This document shows, in pieces, positions 57,658 through 64,000 of a stretch of 64,000 nt of DNA; the stretch's first letter is position 1, and each line of letters begins with the position of its first letter. The stretch comes from Microthyrium microscopicum (lineage: Eukaryota > Ascomycota > Dothideomycetes > Microthyriales > Microthyriaceae). Below the pieces are notes generated by a model that was given only the letters and a program-made list of their open reading frames with translations, did not search any database and had not been told where the DNA came from. The position numbers were made by a program, and so were the translations under genes. The stretch spans positions 1,626,374-1,690,373 of the forward strand of contig MU004238.1 of NCBI GenBank assembly GCA_010405405.1, given 5' to 3'.

Positions 57658-58508
57658 ATGGGAGCTGTCTCGGAGATCTTAAGATTTGTTCTTCCAAGAA
57701 CAACCTCCTCCAATGCTGCCTTCAGTGAAGTTCGGCGTCTCGTAGCAGCCAATGGACTTGGTACTTCTCAGTATTTCGGGTACATTATGGAGGATGAGGG
57801 GTTTCCTCGACCAAAAGCTGAAAATTTCATGTGCTGGTATATCGGTATGCTTGACATAATGCTTATTGGTTGTATACTTAACCTAAAGTCATGGTTAGAA
57901 TGGCCTAACAATTCCTCATTTCGAAACAATGAGGAATTTAGATCAAAGCTCGTAAAGCTCTCTGTCAAAGAGCCCCGATTGCTTCGGTTTCAATTTCAGG
58001 AGACCAAATCAAATGAGCTTACAAGAGCGTTGGAGTCCAGCGCCTGTCAGTTTGTGAGCGCTTCTTCCAATCTTTCCAATTGAATGGTCCACTGATGACG
58101 AGTTACTCTCAGGCAGTCATCAACCTAGCCCAGAATGCGCCACGAGGTCGTCGTGACTTCGAGAAATCTATGGAGAAGACATTCACGGATTGCTACTTCG
58201 CTGAAGGGTTCGAAGGTGGAGGATGGGGTTATGCTCAAAACACTAATGATGCAGATGGAGAAGAAATGAATACCAGCGATAGCACACTACCAGATGACAA
58301 ACGTATGCTGGCGTACTATATGATCGGATGGAAAAGCCTTGCTGTAACTACATTCCATGTTCCAACAGCTTTTCTAGAGCTAATAATATCTCAGGATCAC
58401 CATGCGTATGCCAAAACGGAGCTTTATGACGAAGAGATTGATAAGTTGATGCCATATTTTGGGCCTGGGACCGGAGCCTTCTATGTCAAATTTGAAAAAC
58501 ACGAATGA
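57658..58508 (+). CDS. Conserved hypothetical fungal protein (possible two-domain ferredoxin-like fold)
   Basis: Three exons: 57658-57844, 57899-58053 and 58113-58508, 245 aa. The N-terminal part (MGAVSEILRFVLPRTTSSNA; SQYFGYIMEDEGFPRPKAEN; CWYIEWPNNSSFR) and later TFTDCYFAEGFEGGGWGYAQ and FGPGTGAFYVKFEKH fit a family of fungal proteins of unknown function I recognise by pattern only; alpha/beta antibiotic-monooxygenase-like fold is a guess. The first intron (54 bp) is in frame and free of stops. No signal peptide or TM helix. It is convergent with the NRPS gene, 192 bp apart. Confidence 0.6.
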
Positions 58509-58700
58509 CGCAACAGGAAAATCATCATCTGGTACTAGTAGAGAAGCAATTGAAGGAATAGCTTGATATTTCGGGCGAAACAAGATCCCAATTTTGCAAA
58601 GAAGCCGTGATACATGAAAGGGACGCTGTATGCCATGAATTGACTCGATTGGAACCCAAACAGGAAGACAAACATTGCAACCCCAAGATGGATGCTCCTA

Positions 58701-61700
58701 CTACAGCCGGAAAGATGTTTCTGGTGCATACACCAGCATTTCGACAACATTGACAAGCTCATTCAACTTGCTATCCACGAACTCACTGCATGCTTGTTCG
58801 CCTTGAATCCCCAAAACCACTTTCCCTGCTTCGACATAAGAGACGATTTTCCAAGGATTCGGCTTTTCGGAATGTGGAATTTGATAATCTACCTGCGCAG
58901 TAGTATCTCCTAAAGCCATGGTGTCGAAATAGTCGACCTCTTGGTGATGAACGATTGATGAGAAATCGGTGTCTTGCGACCATTCAGGACATAGGTTTCT
59001 GATACTCTTCAAGCCAATGATTTCGTGCTGTAAATCATCCACCCTGCTTTGCTGTACAGCTAAAAGTAGTGAAGAATGGGATTTGAGGTTCTTCAACTCA
59101 ACCCGGACTGGTACAATACCATAGCAAGGACCAGCGACCTGCTCAATTTCGGGAAGAGGCACGCTTCTTCCGTTGACAACAGCACCGAACACTACGTCGT
59201 GGAGACCCTGCGAGCGTGCGAGTACGATGGCCCAGGCGACAGTGAGAATGGTAGCTAAAGTGAAGTTTCCAGGGTTTGAGGGAACAGAGCAGGCTTTTGT
59301 AAGGAAAACAGTCCCAGCCGCGGCACTGGATCCACCAAGCTTGTCAAGCACTGTCATTTGTGAACCATTAAGTTTTTGTTTCCAATAGGATTGAGCAGCT
59401 TGCTTTGATTCGCCGTTGATATAGTGCATATATCTGGAAAATGGGATGGATTGAGGTAAGATTGCTCCGCCATATGTCGTATTAATATGACGAACCAATT
59501 CTGACAGCGAAACTCCATCGTACTGGGCGTGAGATATCCTGAACACCAGTGCCTGTTTGGATGGGCCGCGGATGAAGAAGAACCTGAGAAAGCTAGAGCC
59601 CAAGGCAAATTCAGACTCGATATCGGCCTTGCAGAGCTTATTGCAGTAATTGGCGACATCTTCTTTCGTTTCATGCTTTTCTCTGGGAGCTTCTAGATTT
59701 TGCAGCACAACTTGAAGGTACGAACCTTCATTTTTCACAAAGACTGTCCGCAAAATCTCATAATGATCGACAAGGTCATCGCATGCCTTTGCTAGTCGGG
59801 CCAGATCGATAGAGTGGTCGAAGTAAAATATGTTGTACTGGACTGAACTACGCGGTCGACGAATTGTCGCATTGATATCCATGTCTTGAGTGTCGGATAC
59901 CGGCAGAGCATCAGCAATATCCCAATTGTGGTTCTCCAGTAATGAAAGGATTTTGGTTTCGGCAAACTTTGTTGAATTGGAGAGCTTAAGCAAAGAGAAT
60001 GGTATTATTTTCGCCTTCGGTAATTCCTCTTCCGAAGATAAGCTGGTAAGACCCAAGGCCATTTCTCTGAAATGCATTCGACGGAAAATATCGGCGACAC
60101 TCAAACTATAGCCAGAAGCCCGTACAATAGAAACAAGCTTCATCGCTATTATGGAGTCTCCACCTATTTGGAAAAAGCTATCATTGGGCTTGAAGTCCTT
60201 AGATTCTAGACGAAGAACTTTCTGCCACGCTCGACGAAGAACTGCCTCTTTTTCCGACTCCGGAGCTTGTGAAGTCGATTTTTCATTCATGTGCATCCTT
60301 TGATCATCATCAGGCTCTTGAGCCACTGCCTTCTCTATTGACCGACCCTGGTTAATGATAATAATAGAGCCATCATTGTCGTATCTCGCCAACGCTCCTG
60401 TTTTGGAGAGACGACCAGATCGCCCAGATATTGCGCCATGTCCTTTGATGAGCCATGACGGGTCTTGAATGGTATTTGTGGACTTAATAGGGCCTTCCAG
60501 ATGTAGTTCACCAACGAAACCAATTGGGGCAAGCTTTTCATTGTCAGAAAGATGCGTGATCCACGGCACAACAACTTTCGAAAGTCGGGATTCCTCCTTG
60601 GAATTCAAAGTTGAAACGACTATGTCGTTCGTCGCTTCATCCAGTCTAGCAGGAGGTATGGCATTCCAGCTCCAGATTTGAGAAAGATCTGCATGAGACA
60701 TCAAACTGACATCATGAATCAGACTATCGTGTGACCCCAAGAGTTGTTGTGTGGCAATCTCAAACTTATCCAAGATACGCTCCATTGATTTAACAGAAAT
60801 GAGGCCAGAGTCGAAGCTGGCATGTACTACAATGTCCGTTGAGCGCAAAGCACAGGCTATCATCAACGGATAAGAATTGAACTCTATGGCCTCTTCGGCA
60901 GGATCACCTCCTTTCGCAAGGAATATATTCGAACTTGGAATAATTTCATCGTCAGATGCAGGCTCGAAAGGCTGGATAACGAATCCTGTTTTGATCTCAC
61001 AGGCAAGCTGCAAATCCGAACTCAAGCGGCGAATATATTGTAACCCAGTATGCTCATGTGGTATTCTTGTAATAGCCTCAGTATGAATGTTATGTAGATA
61101 ATGGCTGCACGAAATTGCAGGATCAACAGATATCTTGACTGGCACTGTCGTAATCATTGGGCCTTCGATCTCACCAGGTTCAGGAATTGATATTGAGCGG
61201 CCCGTCAGTGTTTCGCCAATGATGACGGAATCAGCACCTGTCAATTGCGAGGAAATCAATGCCCACGCCCCGCGTAAAATAGTGGCAGTGGAGATGGTTG
61301 ACTCGCTGGAGGGCTGCAAGATAAAGGTCTTTTTCAGTCGGACGTCGGGACGTGGTATGTAGTTCCTGGACGGAAGTGCAGGAAACTGACGCCCACTTGC
61401 TCCCGTTAGTTCTGCTAGCCAATAATTCTTGGATTGGACAGCACTGGGTTTTGAGATGTGTTGAATAAAACTCTTGAAAGATGGTCGCATGGGAAGCGTC
61501 AGACCTTGGTATACGGACTTGAGTCTATCAATAATAAGAGGTGTAGACCAACCATCGTAAATGGAGTGGTGGATAGTCCATACAATGGTGTACTCTTGGT
61601 GTGAGTTTGAAATCGCAGCGAAAGAGCAAAGCCTATCACCCAACGCGCGTTTTGTCTTGTGGTCTTCCTCAAGGTAATTTTGTAGGTCAGTGCCTCTGTG

Positions 61701-64000
61701 CCAGATGATTGTTCCCTCTGTAACAATTTGCATCAGTCCATGGCTTTCAAATTGGGCCACTCTAGTCCTCAGGGCGGAAACATCGCGAAAGACAGCGTCC
61801 CATGCTTGTATGAACTTTTCTACAGTTGATGGAGAGGGTAATTTGAAGATTCGTTGAGCTATGAAAGACTCTTCTGATCGAACAGAGAAGGCGATGAGTT
61901 GCTCTTGAAGTGGCGAGCAAGGGTAAATATCTTCGACCTCTGACACGTCAATGTCACAAAGTTTCGCCGCCTCTGTACGAGCCTCACCGACGTCCCAGGT
62001 ACTTGGTATCAGACTGAATGCAGGAATATTGGTCGAGTTGATATCATCAACAGACTGCATCTTGTGTGACATGTCAGTCAGAACTGGACTGGCAAGTATT
62101 TCAGCAACACTCAGTAGATATCCCTTAGATCGGGCAGCAGATACAAGCTTCATTGCCGAAATAGAATCACCTCCCATGCTAAAGAAATTGGAATCGACAT
62201 TCAGCGTCGTGGGAGAGACACCCAGAACCGTGCTCCAGAGCACTCGCATCAACTCCTCCTCTGGAATACCAGTTTCCGATTTTCCATTGGCCAAGGTACC
62301 ATTGGCTGTTTCTCTTGGTGCGATCAAACTTCGAAGTGTCTTCCGGTCGATTTTACGAGAGACCATTAAGGGCAACAAGTTCACGAGAATATACTCCGAG
62401 GGGACCATATATCGAGGTAAAGTATGAGAGAGATGACTTTGCAAGCCTTCAGCCCTAGTTGCAAACCCAGAAGGCCGTGAAATGATTTTGAGCGGTTCCG
62501 AAGTTCGTGCTTCGCTTAGAGCAACAAAAGCGACTAAAGCTGGCTGAGAATTGTCGTTCTTTTTCACAACTTCGGCAACGATATCGAAGCCAGGACCCAG
62601 ATATTGACGGATATGATGTTCAACTTCTCCTAACTCAACTCTCTGACCTCTGATCTTGACCTGGGTATCCTTTCGACCCACAAAAATAAGTGCCCCAGAG
62701 CCATCAGGATCATATCTGACCAAGTCGCCTGTTCTATAAAGGGGGCCCGGGCGAGGATCAGCAGATTGGTCACTGTTGTGAAGCCATATTGGAGGTGGAA
62801 TGAAAGAGGCTGCAGTCTTCTCGGGATCATTGAGATAGCCTTGTCCGACTACGGGTCCTTCAACCAACAGCTCGCCTACTGCGCCAATTGGGACAAGCAA
62901 TTCCGCATCATCAGGGTCTGCAAGCCACAGACATGCTCCAGTTGGCTGGCCAATATTGACATAGTCCTTTCCTGTGTCTGCAGAACTATTGATGGTGCAT
63001 CCCACCGTACATTCTGAGGGACCATAGCCAATCACGATTCTGGTGGACTTTCCCCAAAGAGAGACATCGCGAGGAGATACAGCTTCGCCACCCAGTCCGA
63101 GGCTATGTAACTGACTGATGACATCGTCGTCTAGAATCCGAGCAATCGAAGGTGTAAGGTTAGCCATGGTGATGGACATGTTGCGAATCAAGCCATTAAG
63201 ATTGTTGAGTCGGTCTTCGTCAGATGGTATACACAAGCAGCCGCCTTGCATGAGAGTGCACAGCATGCTGTCAATGCTCACGTCGAAAGCATAAGAGGCA
63301 AAGTCCAATACTCGAGTGTCGGATTTGTAGCCTACAGTTTGACATCGCGGGATAGCTCCACTAGTATAAGTTTCATGAGAGATAACGACTCCTTTGGGCT
63401 TCCCTGTGCTTCCAGAAGTGAAAATTATATATAAAATCGAGGAAGGTGAAACATTTGGTAAAGTAGTGATGCTTTCTCCAGCTGTGACTATTTGCTCAGT
63501 GCTGAAGAAAGTTTCAGAGAGAGCAAAGACATGCGCATCTGGGAGAATATCTTTTCCGAGTTGAGATAAAGACTTGGATGTGATCATAGTAGTGGCCGAA
63601 ACTTGTTCTGCAATAGTGGCAAGTCGAGCTTTGGGCTGACTCGGATCCATGAGAACAAAGGTGAATCCAGCTTTCATAACAGCAAGAACTGCAATTACCG
63701 TCCAGCGAGATTTGGAAAAGCATATCGGAATGGCTGCTCCTTGTTTGATCCTTAATTTCAAGATCATATACGCCAGTTGTGTAGAGTATGTTTGGACTTG
63801 TGTATATGTGAATTTGCCATCCCAAGCATCAATAGCGAGGGCATTGGGTGAGACATTTGCTTGGGAAGAAATCAGTTCGTGGCTACATTGAGATATATTT
63901 GCAGGGAGGCGATGATTCCAAGTCCACAACTGGCTCAGCTCCCAGTCTTGAACTTTGGTCGCCTCCTTGATGCTAATATTTTGATTTGCAATCAGCAGGT
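58701..64000 (-). CDS. Siderophore NRPS, SidD/NPS6-like (5' end beyond window)
   Basis: The minus-strand frame is open from the window edge to TAG at 58701 (over 1760 codons). Domain order: adenylation (FTSGSTGKPKGVVISH near 63400, GYGPSECTVG, LYRTGDLVRYD, GRKDTQVKIRGQRVELGEVE, SRKIDRKTL near 62350); carrier FFSMGGDSISAMKL (about 62170); condensation with HHSIYDGWS (about 61560); a degenerate adenylation remnant (GFVGELHLEGPIKS ... ALARYDNDGSIIII, about 60350-60530); carrier FFQIGGDSIIAMKL (about 60160); and condensation with SHAQYDGVS (about 59525). A-T-C-(A*)-T-C without thioesterase is the SidD/NPS6 layout for fusarinine-type extracellular siderophores, ester-linked N5-acyl-hydroxyornithines used for iron uptake. 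No internal introns are evident. The true start is outside the window. Confidence 0.88.
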   Translation of the reverse strand, partial: LLIANQNISIKEATKVQDWELSQLWTWNHRLPANISQCSHELISSQANVSPNALAIDAWDGKFTYTQVQTYSTQLAYMILKLRIKQGAAIPICFSKSRWTVIAVLAVMKAGFTFVLMDPSQPKARLATIAEQVSATTMITSKSLSQLGKDILPDAHVFALSETFFSTEQIVTAGESITTLPNVSPSSILYIIFTSGSTGKPKGVVISHETYTSGAIPRCQTVGYKSDTRVLDFASYAFDVSIDSMLCTLMQGGCLCIPSDEDRLNNLNGLIRNMSITMANLTPSIARILDDDVISQLHSLGLGGEAVSPRDVSLWGKSTRIVIGYGPSECTVGCTINSSADTGKDYVNIGQPTGACLWLADPDDAELLVPIGAVGELLVEGPVVGQGYLNDPEKTAASFIPPPIWLHNSDQSADPRPGPLYRTGDLVRYDPDGSGALIFVGRKDTQVKIRGQRVELGEVEHHIRQYLGPGFDIVAEVVKKNDNSQPALVAFVALSEARTSEPLKIISRPSGFATRAEGLQSHLSHTLPRYMVPSEYILVNLLPLMVSRKIDRKTLRSLIAPRETANGTLANGKSETGIPEEELMRVLWSTVLGVSPTTLNVDSNFFSMGGDSISAMKLVSAARSKGYLLSVAEILASPVLTDMSHKMQSVDDINSTNIPAFSLIPSTWDVGEARTEAAKLCDIDVSEVEDIYPCSPLQEQLIAFSVRSEESFIAQRIFKLPSPSTVEKFIQAWDAVFRDVSALRTRVAQFESHGLMQIVTEGTIIWHRGTDLQNYLEEDHKTKRALGDRLCSFAAISNSHQEYTIVWTIHHSIYDGWSTPLIIDRLKSVYQGLTLPMRPSFKSFIQHISKPSAVQSKNYWLAELTGASGRQFPALPSRNYIPRPDVRLKKTFILQPSSESTISTATILRGAWALISSQLTGADSVIIGETLTGRSISIPEPGEIEGPMITTVPVKISVDPAISCSHYLHNIHTEAITRIPHEHTGLQYIRRLSSDLQLACEIKTGFVIQPFEPASDDEIIPSSNIFLAKGGDPAEEAIEFNSYPLMIACALRSTDIVVHASFDSGLISVKSMERILDKFEIATQQLLGSHDSLIHDVSLMSHADLSQIWSWNAIPPARLDEATNDIVVSTLNSKEESRLSKVVVPWITHLSDNEKLAPIGFVGELHLEGPIKSTNTIQDPSWLIKGHGAISGRSGRLSKTGALARYDNDGSIIIINQGRSIEKAVAQEPDDDQRMHMNEKSTSQAPESEKEAVLRRAWQKVLRLESKDFKPNDSFFQIGGDSIIAMKLVSIVRASGYSLSVADIFRRMHFREMALGLTSLSSEEELPKAKIIPFSLLKLSNSTKFAETKILSLLENHNWDIADALPVSDTQDMDINATIRRPRSSVQYNIFYFDHSIDLARLAKACDDLVDHYEILRTVFVKNEGSYLQVVLQNLEAPREKHETKEDVANYCNKLCKADIESEFALGSSFLRFFFIRGPSKQALVFRISHAQYDGVSLSELVRHINTTYGGAILPQSIPFSRYMHYINGESKQAAQSYWKQKLNGSQMTVLDKLGGSSAAAGTVFLTKACSVPSNPGNFTLATILTVAWAIVLARSQGLHDVVFGAVVNGRSVPLPEIEQVAGPCYGIVPVRVELKNLKSHSSLLLAVQQSRVDDLQHEIIGLKSIRNLCPEWSQDTDFSSIVHHQEVDYFDTMALGDTTAQVDYQIPHSEKPNPWKIVSYVEAGKVVLGIQGEQACSEFVDSKLNELVNVVEMLVYAPETSFRL

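Overview
The window is nuclear DNA of a filamentous ascomycete (Pezizomycotina). Introns are short (about 45-70 bp), usually GT...AG with a CTAAC/CTGAC-like branch point. The gene content is typical of such fungi: SidD/NPS6-type siderophore synthetase, cutinases, a GH43 enzyme, Kex2-type secreted precursors, and a RIP-like mutated Fot1/pogo transposon. Leotiomycetes would fit, but that placement is inference. About two dozen genes are supported, plus two cut by the window edges (1-441 and 58701-64000).

Layout. 1-12 kb: an edge fragment, a PEX11-like peroxisomal protein, a GPI-type wall protein and a Sac7-type RhoGAP. 12.7-18.2 kb: a kinase-like protein, a GH43 protein whose usual catalytic-acid motif is altered, and a frameshifted SGNH/GDSL hydrolase. 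18.7-21.9 kb: compact housekeeping genes TIM9, MRT4 and MDM10. 22.0-24.7 kb: a membrane protein with two HxxHC motifs (UstYa/DUF3328-like pattern), divergent from a secreted precursor with nine F-[V/L/I]-T-W repeats separated by dibasic (KR/KK/RR) sites. 27.2-30.3 kb: a disordered protein, a Med9-like protein and a CaMK. 31.2-33.8 kb: a cutinase and a domesticated Pol beta-barrel-like gene with a minisatellite. 34.1-39.3 kb: a divergent ribosome-biogenesis pair, UTP4 and NOP7. 39.4-46 kb: a proline-rich secreted protein, a gene-poor stretch, a cutinase-like protein with a Kex2-type prosegment and a rhodopsin-domain membrane protein. 46.98-50.35 kb: the 3377-bp TIR transposon with a RIP-like mutated transposase. 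50.8-58.5 kb: EXO1, an MTM1-like carrier, an Hrt3/Pof7-like F-box protein and an unassigned small protein. 58.7-64 kb: the siderophore NRPS.

The best candidate for an undescribed system is the two-gene unit at 22.0-24.7 kb. A signal peptide followed directly by repeated short cores with Kex2-type sites, next to an HxxHC/HxxHC single-pass membrane protein, resembles fungal dikaritin/cyclin RiPP loci (ustiloxin, epichloecyclin), but the core FVTWSS and a second unit GxDYSPNEWLTAVKQEP are ones I do not recognise. The rest is mostly housekeeping genes with lineage-specific secreted proteins between them.
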